DNA of 64,000 nt from JBCDHN01 sp964351855 (GTDB lineage: Bacteria > Verrucomicrobiota > Verrucomicrobiia > Verrucomicrobiales > DEV007). The notes beneath the pieces are model-generated. The model was given only the letters and a program-made list of their open reading frames with translations. It did no database searches and had not been told where the DNA came from. Where the stretch lies: contig CAYGQD010000006.1 of the NCBI GenBank assembly GCA_964351855.1, positions 1 to 64,000 of the forward strand. Direction: 5' to 3'. Positions 51,688 through 58,938 of this stretch are shown in pieces; positions within the stretch are counted from its first letter, which is position 1, and every line of letters starts with the position of its first letter. The position numbers and the translations under genes were made by a program.

Positions 51688-51740
51688 TTTGTCGTAGGCA
51701 TGAGATGGTTCATGACTACCGTCTGGCATGGGGCTGACCT

Positions 51741-52052
51741 TCAGGGGCGACGATGGGCGGCAAACAGGCCCAGCAGCATCCCGGTCCCGATGGCCAGACC
51801 GATGACCGTGTAGGCATGTGCCCGCACCGCACCATCCGCGTCGTGGGCACCTCGGAAGGCACGATCCCGCAGTTCATCGTAGAAATGCCCCCCATTTCCG
51901 AGGGCGTTCTCAAGCCGCTTGCGGGCCGCCTCTACCTTTTCTCCCGCCACGTCAGCGGTGGCAACCATCAGGGCACGGGCATCGTCTGCCAGTGTTTCCA
52001 TATCGTGGTTCACGCGGTCCAGTTGTTTCATCATTTTGAGTTCGGTTTTCAT
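51741..52052 (-). CDS. YqjD/ElaB-like (DUF883) membrane protein
   Basis: A 103-residue protein with a long charged amphipathic helix (ETLADDARALMVATADVAGE KVEAARKRLENALG) and a C-terminal membrane helix (YTVIGLAIGTGMLLGLFAAH) ending in RRP. This is the layout of the YqjD/ElaB family, which tethers ribosomes to the membrane in stationary-phase E. coli. The start is taken at MKTELKMMKQLD. A motif copy lies 75 nt upstream. Confidence 0.85.
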   Translation of the reverse strand: MKTELKMMKQLDRVNHDMETLADDARALMVATADVAGEKVEAARKRLENALGNGGHFYDELRDRAFRGAHDADGAVRAHAYTVIGLAIGTGMLLGLFAAHRRP

Positions 52053-52127
52053 CAGTGGCAATTCGGTTGTGTGCGGATCTATCGATCCATCGTATGTGCT
52101 GTACCGTAATCAGTATCCCTGTGCGAT

Positions 52128-52147
52128 CCATGGGGTGTAACCCTACC
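52128..52147 (-). promoter_or_regulatory. GGTAGGGTTACACCCCATGG motif upstream of YqjD-like gene
   Basis: Twenty bases identical to the CsbD site. It stands 75 nt before the start codon, farther than the 32-38 nt of the other four sites. The remaining gap to 52354 shows no gene. Confidence 0.65.
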
Positions 52148-52354
52148 TTTTCGCGACCCTTGGGAACGGCGGAGAACGAACTCCAGAGGTTTTGCTTGCC
52201 CTTTTTCCCGGCATCCACCTCACGGAGCTTCCTTACAAAGCCCCGAACAGCGTTCGCCTCCACCAAAAGCGCCGCATCTTGAAATCAGCGAAGCGAAGTG
52301 TCTTTACCGTGAAACCTCATCGGTCGTCCGTTCCGTTTTTCGATCGCACCCTTC

Positions 52355-53491
52355 CTAGTCCAACGTCCGGCGATAGCGAGCCACCGCAACCGTCAGACTC
52401 CCCACCAGAAAGAGCGCGATTTTTCCCAGTTCCGGCGCGATTTCCACCAAGCCGTTTCCTTTGAGCATGATTCCGCGTACGATTCGCAAAAAATGGGTCA
52501 AGGGGAGGATGCTGCCGATGCTTTGAGCCCAGTCCGGCATCCCGCGGAAGGGAAACATGAAGCCGGAGAGAAGAATGGACGGGAGGAAAAAGAAGAAGGC
52601 CATCTGGACGGCCTGCAACTGGTTCCGCGCGATGGTCGAGAAGGTGACGCCAACCCCCAGATTCGCCAACACGAAGACCAAGGTCGCGGCCAAAAGCAGG
52701 GGCAGGCTTCCTCTCATGGGGACGCCAAACAGGAGGTAAGATGCGGTGAGAACGAGTCCAATCTGGATGTAGGCGACCACGATGTAGGGCGTGATTTTAC
52801 CGATCAAGACTTCCAGCGGCATCACCGGAGTGCTCAGCAGCATTTCCAGCGTGCCCCGTTCGCGTTCGCGAGTCATGGCGAGGGCGGTAATCATCACCAT
52901 CGTCATCGTGAGGATGACACCCATCAAACCCGGAACGATGTTGTAGGCCGTGTGCCCTTCCGGGTTATAACGCGCGTGGATGCGAACCTCAAACGGAGGC
53001 GGTTGGGAGAGCAAGTCAGCGGAGGGACCGCGAAGAACTTCGCGCGCGGCCCGGTCGCTGATTTCCTGCAACGCGGCAAGTCCCCGGCTCGTCGCGGACG
53101 GGTCGGTGGCGTCCGCTTCCACCAAGATGGCGGGGCGTTCTCCGCGCCGGACCTTGCGCTCGAAGCCCGTTGGCAGGTGGATGACGAATTGCAATTCCCC
53201 TTCTGCCAGCAACTCGTCCGCTTCCGACTCGGAAAGGTCGGGCTCGACCAGCCGAAAGTAGTGACTCGTTTGCAAGTGAGCCACGAACGAGCGCGCCAGT
53301 GGGCCGGTATCTCCGTTGACCAATCCTGTGGGCAGGTGCTTGGGATCCTGATTGATGGCGAACCCGAACAGAATCAGTTGCAGCATGGGAATGCCTGCCA
53401 TCATCCCAAACGTGAGTCGGTCGCGGCGCATTTGGACGAATTCCTTGCGAATCATCGCGAACAGCCGCGACAGACTGAGTGGCGATTTCAT
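52355..53491 (-). CDS. ABC-2 type efflux permease
   Basis: 378 residues. TM1 near the N-terminus (LTFGMMAGIPMLQLILFGFAI) is followed by a ~150-residue extracytoplasmic domain, then five helices with the ABC-2 pattern: VPGLMGVILTMTMVMITALAMTRERERGTLEMLLSTPV and FFFLPSILLSGFMFPFRGMP. It is of the YbhR/YhhJ type that works with YbhF-like ATPases and an HlyD-type adaptor. It overlaps the ATPase gene by 4 bp as the last gene of the three-gene operon. Confidence 0.92.
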   Translation of the reverse strand: MKSPLSLSRLFAMIRKEFVQMRRDRLTFGMMAGIPMLQLILFGFAINQDPKHLPTGLVNGDTGPLARSFVAHLQTSHYFRLVEPDLSESEADELLAEGELQFVIHLPTGFERKVRRGERPAILVEADATDPSATSRGLAALQEISDRAAREVLRGPSADLLSQPPPFEVRIHARYNPEGHTAYNIVPGLMGVILTMTMVMITALAMTRERERGTLEMLLSTPVMPLEVLIGKITPYIVVAYIQIGLVLTASYLLFGVPMRGSLPLLLAATLVFVLANLGVGVTFSTIARNQLQAVQMAFFFFLPSILLSGFMFPFRGMPDWAQSIGSILPLTHFLRIVRGIMLKGNGLVEIAPELGKIALFLVGSLTVAVARYRRTLD

Positions 53492-54450
53492 AGCGTCGGT
53501 TCCTCGTTCCGGGCAACGTTATCGCGGCTTTCGCCCATGAGGTGGATGAAGACGTCTTCCAGCGTGGTCCGGCCAGGACGCACGGTGGCTCCTCCGGTCA
53601 GTTGCTCGTCTTCGAGCGTTTGACGCAGCGTTTCCCCATCGCGCCCACAGACGTGAAGAACCCGCCCAAATGCCGCGACCAATTCGACGCCGGCACCGTG
53701 CCGAAGTCGCTCCGCCAAGGGGACCGGATCCTCCGAGCTGACGTTGAACGTAGTGAGGCCGCTCTCTGCAACAAGGGTTTCCGGACTGCCCTGGACCAAC
53801 AGTTTCCCATCAGAGAGGTAAGCCAGGTGGGTGCAGCGCTCCGCCTCATCCATGTAGTGGGTGGTTACCAGAACCGTAATCCCGGAGGCGGCCAGCTCGT
53901 GGATTTCTTCCCAAAAGTCTCGCCGCGCTTTGGGGTCGACCCCGGCGGTTGGTTCGTCGAGCAGAAGCAAGCGCGGGCGATGCAACATGCAGGCAGCCAG
54001 GGCCAGACGTTGCTTCCATCCGCCGGACAGGTTGCCGGCCAACTGCGTCTCGCGATTTCCCAGCCCGAAGCGCTCCAGCGTCTCCCTCACCGCTCCGCTG
54101 CCCTGGCGCATCCCGTAAACCCGCGCGACAAATTCCAGGTTCTCCCGCACGGACAAATCTTCATAGAGACTGAAGCGTTGCGTCATGTAACCGACCTCTT
54201 TCTTAATGGCGCTACGCTCCCGAACGATATCGAAGCCCAAACACGTTCCCTCGCCGGAAGTCGGTTCCAGCAATCCGCAGATCATCCGCAGACAGGTTGT
54301 TTTTCCGCTTCCGTTCGGCCCCAAAAACCCAAAGACCGATCCGCGGGGAACCGAGAGATCGACGCCATCGACCACGGTTAGCTTTCCAAATCGCTTCGTT
54401 AAACCGCGAACCTCCACCGCGGCGTTGGGCATTGTATCTGGCCCGCTCAT
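53488..54450 (-). CDS. ABC transporter ATP-binding protein
   Basis: 320 residues. Walker A is GPNGSGKT, followed by a Q-loop VGYMTQRFSLYEDLSVREN, the signature LSGGWKQRLALAACMLHRP (LSGGW in place of LSGGQ), Walker B LLLLDEPTAGVD and H-loop VTTHYMDEAERC. A ~70-residue C-terminal regulatory part follows. It energises the permease encoded next (4-bp overlap) and is encoded 1 nt after the HlyD-type gene. It is an exporter of the YbhF class; the substrate is unknown, with drugs and envelope components as candidates. Confidence 0.93.
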   Translation of the reverse strand: MSGPDTMPNAAVEVRGLTKRFGKLTVVDGVDLSVPRGSVFGFLGPNGSGKTTCLRMICGLLEPTSGEGTCLGFDIVRERSAIKKEVGYMTQRFSLYEDLSVRENLEFVARVYGMRQGSGAVRETLERFGLGNRETQLAGNLSGGWKQRLALAACMLHRPRLLLLDEPTAGVDPKARRDFWEEIHELAASGITVLVTTHYMDEAERCTHLAYLSDGKLLVQGSPETLVAESGLTTFNVSSEDPVPLAERLRHGAGVELVAAFGRVLHVCGRDGETLRQTLEDEQLTGGATVRPGRTTLEDVFIHLMGESRDNVARNEEPTL

Positions 54451-54451
54451 G

Positions 54452-55429
54452 TTAGGGGGCGGGATGGAAAATCCCGATCGTGACCGGCAAACCGGGATGA
54501 AGATCGCGGGCGGCTTGCTCCGGCAGTTGCGCTTCGACCATGAAGACGAGACGGGCGGCCTGTTCCCGGCTATAAATCACCGGCGGGGTGAACTCCGCCT
54601 GGTCTGCCAATCGCACGATCTTGGCGGTGAGTGGAGGGGCCTTGCCCGGAAGCGTGACCTGCACGTCATCTCCCAACTGGAGATTCGCCGCTTGTTCAGG
54701 CGTGACAAAAAACCGAGCCCGAAGATCCGCGACGTTTCGCAACGCAACCACGGGGCGACCGGCGCTCACCCATTCGCCCGGCTGGAAGAGCGTGTCTTGG
54801 ACCACGGCTTCCACCGGCGCGTTTCGGACGAGTTGATTCAAATGCCATTGCGCCGTGGCTTCGGACGCTTGTAAGGCAGCCACATCCGCCCCCAGGGCTT
54901 CCAACTGAAGAGGGCGCTGGCCTTTTCGAGCGAGATCCAGCTGTGCCTGAAACGCCTTCCATTTTTGCTCCGCCTGAGTCAGATTTGACTGGGCTTCCTC
55001 CAGATGTTCTTTGGAAGTAGCGCCGACGCTGGTCAGGGAGGCCTGGCGTTGATACTCTCTCTTTGCCAGTTTCACGACGGCGTCCTGGGCCGCGAGGTTC
55101 GCTTCCAATAGGCGGAGATTTTCTTCGCGCTCCCCCACGGACGCGTCTTCCGCGCGCTTCTGGGCACCTAACCGATGTTGCGAAGCGGACACTAACTCCA
55201 GTTCGAGTGCCGGAGATTCGAGCCGATACAAAGGCGCACCAGCTTCCAGAAATTGACCACGATGAACCAGGAGGTCCGCAAGGTATCCGCTTTCCGGGGA
55301 CGCCATTTCAATGAGATCAGCCTCCAGGTATCCCGGTAACTCCACACGTTTCGAAGCAGGTTTACATCCGGCGAAGACGATTGATAAAGCGATTGCCAAC
55401 TGCAGGGTAAGTTTCACGGAGGATCGCAA
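54452..55429 (-). CDS. HlyD-family periplasmic adaptor lipoprotein
   Basis: 325 residues with a lipobox (IVFAGC) at the end of the signal. The lipoyl/barrel part begins LPGYLEADLIEMASPESGYL; residues ~75-200 form a coiled-coil hairpin with SVGEREENLRLLEANLAAQDAVVK and SKEHLEEAQSNLTQAEQKW; VRNAPVEAVVQDTLFQPGEWV is the second half of the lipoyl domain; PGLPVTIGIF the beta-barrel end. It is the first gene of the efflux operon. It is divergent from degQ, and the GTAAG-type operator lies 40 nt from its ATG. Confidence 0.92.
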   Translation of the reverse strand: MRSSVKLTLQLAIALSIVFAGCKPASKRVELPGYLEADLIEMASPESGYLADLLVHRGQFLEAGAPLYRLESPALELELVSASQHRLGAQKRAEDASVGEREENLRLLEANLAAQDAVVKLAKREYQRQASLTSVGATSKEHLEEAQSNLTQAEQKWKAFQAQLDLARKGQRPLQLEALGADVAALQASEATAQWHLNQLVRNAPVEAVVQDTLFQPGEWVSAGRPVVALRNVADLRARFFVTPEQAANLQLGDDVQVTLPGKAPPLTAKIVRLADQAEFTPPVIYSREQAARLVFMVEAQLPEQAARDLHPGLPVTIGIFHPAP

Positions 55430-55469
55430 CTACGTTGTCTGGCACTTCGGATCAACCGAAAACCGGTTC

Positions 55470-55507
55470 CTTACGCACGTGTAAGGTTCGCGAAATATTC
55501 CGGTAAG
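55470..55507. promoter_or_regulatory. Candidate operator of the two-component regulator (site 3)
   Basis: CTTAC 55470-55474, GTAAG 55481-55485, GAAAT 55492-55496 and GTAAG 55503-55507, at 11-bp steps as in the sites at 23560 and 25139. It lies between the divergent HlyD and DegQ-type genes. The last half-site ends next to the purine-rich ribosome-binding region of degQ, so either strand could be the target. Confidence 0.55.
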
Positions 55508-55531
55508 GAAGGAGTGGGAACATGGGGCATC

Positions 55532-57022
55532 ATGAAAAACCGACCCCTACTCCTTCGGGAGAAATCTTCGTTGATTGTTCCAACCCCATTCAAAGCTGGA
55601 GCCACCGCGCTTGGCCTAGGGATGCTGGCTCTGGTTCAACTCCACGCCGCCGGGCCAGAATTTGGCAATCGGCTTCACCTCGACGATTCGCCGCCCCTCC
55701 GCGAAGGCGCGCTGGCAGGCTACTCTGCAATCGTGGACCAAGTCGCACCAAGTGTCGTTAGCATCGTTGCTTCGAAAGCGGCTGAGCAAGCGCCCCAAGA
55801 CTTGTTCCGCGATCTGCCCTTCCAGTTTCGGGCGCCTGGCAACGCAAGACCCGCCCCACGCAGTCAACCGCGCCAACAAGGGCTCGGCTCCGGCGTCATC
55901 CTCACCAGCGATGGCTACATCGTAACCAATAATCACGTCGTAGAAGGGGCCGAAGACATCCAGGTGGTGATGAACGATGGCAAGGCGAAATACCCGGCTA
56001 CCGTCGTGGGGCTCGATCCCCAGTCAGACCTGGCGGTTCTTAAAGTGAACGCGACCAACCTGCCCCCCATCACCTTGGGGGACAGCTCTCAGGTGCGTCC
56101 GGGCGATTTTGTCCTCGCAATCGGCAACCCTTTCGGTCTGGCCCGGACGGTCACCAGCGGCATCGTCAGCGCCGTCGGTCGTAACAATCTCAATATCGCC
56201 GGGTACGAAAACTTCATTCAGACCGATGCCTCGATCAATCCGGGTAACTCCGGCGGCGCGCTGGTGGATAATCGTGGCCACCTCGTCGGGATCAACACCG
56301 CCATCTTCTCCAAGAGCGGCGGAAACGTGGGCATTGGCTTCGCCATTCCCTCGAAGATGGTTGGGATGATCTCGGAGCAACTCGTCACCAACGGGAGCGT
56401 GGAGCGCGGCTACCTCGGCGTGATGCTGGGTGAGTTAACTCCGGATTTGGCCTCCGCATTCGGAATCGATACGGAAGACGGAATTTTGGTGAACGATGTG
56501 ATGGCGAATACCCCTGCGGCTCAAGCAGGATTCGAGGCAGGCGACGTGATTGTCCAACTCGACGGAGTGCCCGTCAAAGGGATGGCGGAGTTGCGCCTCG
56601 ATGTCAGCCGCCTTGCTCCGGATTCCACGGCCGAGTTCACAGTGATGCGCGACGGCAAAGAGCGGGTGCTGAAAGCAACGATTGGTCGTCTGACCCCGGA
56701 AACCGTGGCCTCGGCCAGGACTGCGCCCGGCGGTGGGTTCCTGGATGGAGTCGAGTTGGCCGAACTGACGCCTTCGATCGCGCAGCAGCTTGGCTACAGC
56801 AGTTCCGCAAAAGGAGTGGTCGTCAGCGGCGTAGCCCCGGATAGCCTCGCCTTTGAAGCTGGACTTCGTGAGGGCGATGTCATCACTCAAGTCAATCGGA
56901 GCAACGTGACCAACATTCGCGATGCGATTCAGGCAAAAGCCTCCCTGAAAGAGGGAAACGTCGTCCTGCTCAAAGTCGTCAGCGAGCAAGGTCCCCGTTT
57001 TCTGGCCGTCAAGACTTCATAG
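55532..57022 (+). CDS. DegP/DegQ-type periplasmic serine protease
   Basis: 496 residues with an N-terminal signal or anchor (FKAGATALGLGMLALVQLHA). The HtrA protease domain has the triad His135 (VTNNHVVEGA), Asp166 (DPQSDLAVLK) and Ser240 (NPGNSGGALVD). Two PDZ domains follow (~290-375 and ~405-490: RGYLGVMLGELTPDLA; GVVVSGVAPDSLAFEAGLREGD). It degrades or refolds misfolded envelope proteins. A GTG at 55514 and this ATG share the frame; ATG 55532 gives the better signal. The upstream GTAAG-type operator supports stress control. Confidence 0.92.
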   Translation: MKNRPLLLREKSSLIVPTPFKAGATALGLGMLALVQLHAAGPEFGNRLHLDDSPPLREGALAGYSAIVDQVAPSVVSIVASKAAEQAPQDLFRDLPFQFRAPGNARPAPRSQPRQQGLGSGVILTSDGYIVTNNHVVEGAEDIQVVMNDGKAKYPATVVGLDPQSDLAVLKVNATNLPPITLGDSSQVRPGDFVLAIGNPFGLARTVTSGIVSAVGRNNLNIAGYENFIQTDASINPGNSGGALVDNRGHLVGINTAIFSKSGGNVGIGFAIPSKMVGMISEQLVTNGSVERGYLGVMLGELTPDLASAFGIDTEDGILVNDVMANTPAAQAGFEAGDVIVQLDGVPVKGMAELRLDVSRLAPDSTAEFTVMRDGKERVLKATIGRLTPETVASARTAPGGGFLDGVELAELTPSIAQQLGYSSSAKGVVVSGVAPDSLAFEAGLREGDVITQVNRSNVTNIRDAIQAKASLKEGNVVLLKVVSEQGPRFLAVKTS

Positions 57023-57061
57023 TCTCCGCCAAAACCAACCCGAAAACCTCGATCGTTTCTC

Positions 57062-57094
57062 AACGGCCCGGTGCCTGGCACCGGGCCGTTTTGG
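57062..57094. terminator. Bidirectional rho-independent terminator
   Basis: AACGGCCCGGTGC pairs with GCACCGGGCCGTT (13 bp, 3-base loop) and is followed by TTTT on the plus strand. It sits 40 nt past the degQ stop, between it and the converging VirJ-like gene. Confidence 0.92.
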
Positions 57095-57110
57095 TCCATA
57101 ATGTCGGCAG

Positions 57111-57815
57111 CTATTCTCTGCAAACCTGAAGCACTTCATCGGCAAGCTGATGGTAACGCCCGCCATAGAAGTGACCTCCGGGGAGAATCCGCAGATCCGC
57201 AATTTCCCGTTCCGTCTCCAGCCCGCGGGTTTCTTTCGATCCTCGGAACGCGGTTACAGAAAAAAGCCTTTCGATCAACCCACGAACCATCGGTGCCACC
57301 GCTTCTCCTCGATCCGATGGCGTCTCGTGACCGATCCAGCCAACGAACCGAAACTGCAACTCCACGCGGTCACCCACGCTGATCAATACGATTTTGCGAA
57401 CGGCAAGACTCGAAAGCTGGGAGTCGTCCAGGCAGGAAACGATCTTCGGCAGAACGTCCGCGCCAAAGGAATAGCCCATCAAGATCGTCTCGCCGCAGCC
57501 CCAGGTTGCTTGGAAATGGGTGACGATCCGATGGAGATCTTCCGCCGCTTCCTCGCCGGTACGGCTCTTCCAGAAATACCGGGTGGAATCCAGCCCGACG
57601 ACCGGAATCCCTGCACGACCCAACGTCCGAGCCACACTGGTCCCCATCCGCCCCCAGCCCCCGTCTCCGCTGATAAAGATGCCTAATTGCGGCATCTTTT
57701 CGGTTCTCTCCACACGGGGAGGATACAACGCTAACGGCAATGCCGCGAGTTCGTCCAGCGGCGTCAATCGCCAGCCTGACCAGCCGCGCAAGAAGTGATA
57801 GAGATCAAGATGCAT
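57111..57815 (-). CDS. VirJ/AcvB-like alpha/beta-hydrolase
   Basis: 234 residues matching the VirJ / AcvB C-terminal family: PQLGIFISGDGGWGRMGTSV, GIPVVGLDSTRYFWKSRTGEEAAEDL, ILMGYSFGADVLPKI with the nucleophile Ser, and ILPGGHFYGG with the His. AcvB of Rhizobiaceae hydrolyses lysyl-phosphatidylglycerol and is encoded with the MprF homologue LpiA. Here no signal peptide is obvious in this frame (MHLDLYHFLRGWSGW), so localisation is unclear. About 285 bp follow upstream to 58100 without a recognised gene. Confidence 0.85.
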   Translation of the reverse strand: MHLDLYHFLRGWSGWRLTPLDELAALPLALYPPRVERTEKMPQLGIFISGDGGWGRMGTSVARTLGRAGIPVVGLDSTRYFWKSRTGEEAAEDLHRIVTHFQATWGCGETILMGYSFGADVLPKIVSCLDDSQLSSLAVRKIVLISVGDRVELQFRFVGWIGHETPSDRGEAVAPMVRGLIERLFSVTAFRGSKETRGLETEREIADLRILPGGHFYGGRYHQLADEVLQVCRE

Positions 57816-58100
57816 ATCCGAAGCCGGACGAAGAATGGCAGGTTGCCGCCAAGAAGCCGAAAACGCTTTGAAGGTGGTTCAGGGTCCTCCGCAATCGCCT
57901 GGAAACGAAGACATATCTGGCGGGGCATACCACCCTTTTCGGCGGTGGCTAGAAGTTGTTCCCCGCAGTTCGAGTTCAGGCAAACGCTTTCGCCTGTCAC
58001 CTGATGGTTCGGTTGGGCCGTAGAACCACCAATCGGAGAGCTGAGTCCCTTATTGTTGGTCTTTGAGAATCGGTTTTCTCAGGTTTCGTCAAACGGGTCG

Positions 58101-58691
58101 CTAAATCGAAACCCGTGGAACTTCCAAAATCGGATCAATCCACTCCGTTGCGATTTTATCGACGACGTCACTGATGGCGCGGTGCACGCGGCGGGGAGTG
58201 GGCGCGGGTAGGGTGGTGACCGGGAATGCTGCCGGACCGTTGATCATGCCGATGGAGTCGAGAAACCAGCCGGACCGTCCATAGAGACCGCGAAATTCCT
58301 CGTTGCGATGGATCCGGAGGAAGAAGCGTTTCCCCTTTTCCCGTCCATACACGGGAGAGCGGCGCAGATTCGTATGAAATCGCAGGCAGTTGATCTGGCG
58401 ATCATAGCGTCCGCTGATGGCGACGATGCGCTCGCGGTTCTTCAGACGAAAGGCGCGTCGCCCACCGCCCACGCCACCAATGAACGGCATCAGGACGCGG
58501 GTTTTCAGTTTTCTGCTGGCGTATTCCAGCTGCAGTCCATCGACAAAGTCACCGGTATGAACGTAGATCCCGGTCAGTCTGGCTCCGTCCGGGAGGACGT
58601 GGTTGCCAAATGGGTGTCCGCCGGTTCCACCGACGAGACGGGTTCGAGTCAGGGGAGTCATGGGGTTGAATGAAAGTTGGGTCGTGGCCAT
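58101..58691 (-). CDS. Jacalin-type lectin domain protein
   Basis: A 196-residue protein, started at MATTQLSFNPMTPLTRTRLV. It has a beta-prism pattern: RLVGGTGGHPFGNHVLPDGARLTGIYVHTGDFVDGLQLEY, then FIGGVGGGRRAFRLKNRERIVAISGRYDRQINCLRFHTN and RGLYGRSGWFLDSIGMI, whose GxxGxxLD-type end is the sugar-binding loop of jacalin lectins. No signal peptide is seen. It would bind a carbohydrate, possibly intracellularly or after non-classical export. No enzymatic domain is attached. Confidence 0.8.
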   Translation of the reverse strand: MATTQLSFNPMTPLTRTRLVGGTGGHPFGNHVLPDGARLTGIYVHTGDFVDGLQLEYASRKLKTRVLMPFIGGVGGGRRAFRLKNRERIVAISGRYDRQINCLRFHTNLRRSPVYGREKGKRFFLRIHRNEEFRGLYGRSGWFLDSIGMINGPAAFPVTTLPAPTPRRVHRAISDVVDKIATEWIDPILEVPRVSI

Positions 58692-58938
58692 GAGCGTAGG
58701 TAGAGGGGCAAGTTTACACCCTCCACGAATGCGTCGCAAGATTGATATTCAAAGTTTCTTAACAAAGCCTCAAGGCTCGCGTTAGGGGGCGACCTCTTGT
58801 CTCCCTTTTCGGTCTCGTCAAGGCCTGACTTTGCGCGAAAATCCGCGATTCTCCGCGGTTCGTAAACTTCCTTGAGCAAAATCGGATGAGAGGTGTCCAT
58901 TTCGACCCGATAACTCCGCAAAACCACTCTCCTTCCCT

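Noticed and set aside
52493..53623. Plus-strand open frame opposite the ABC permease
   Set aside because: Low-complexity Gly/Arg/His-rich translation with no family; the minus-strand permease is certain.
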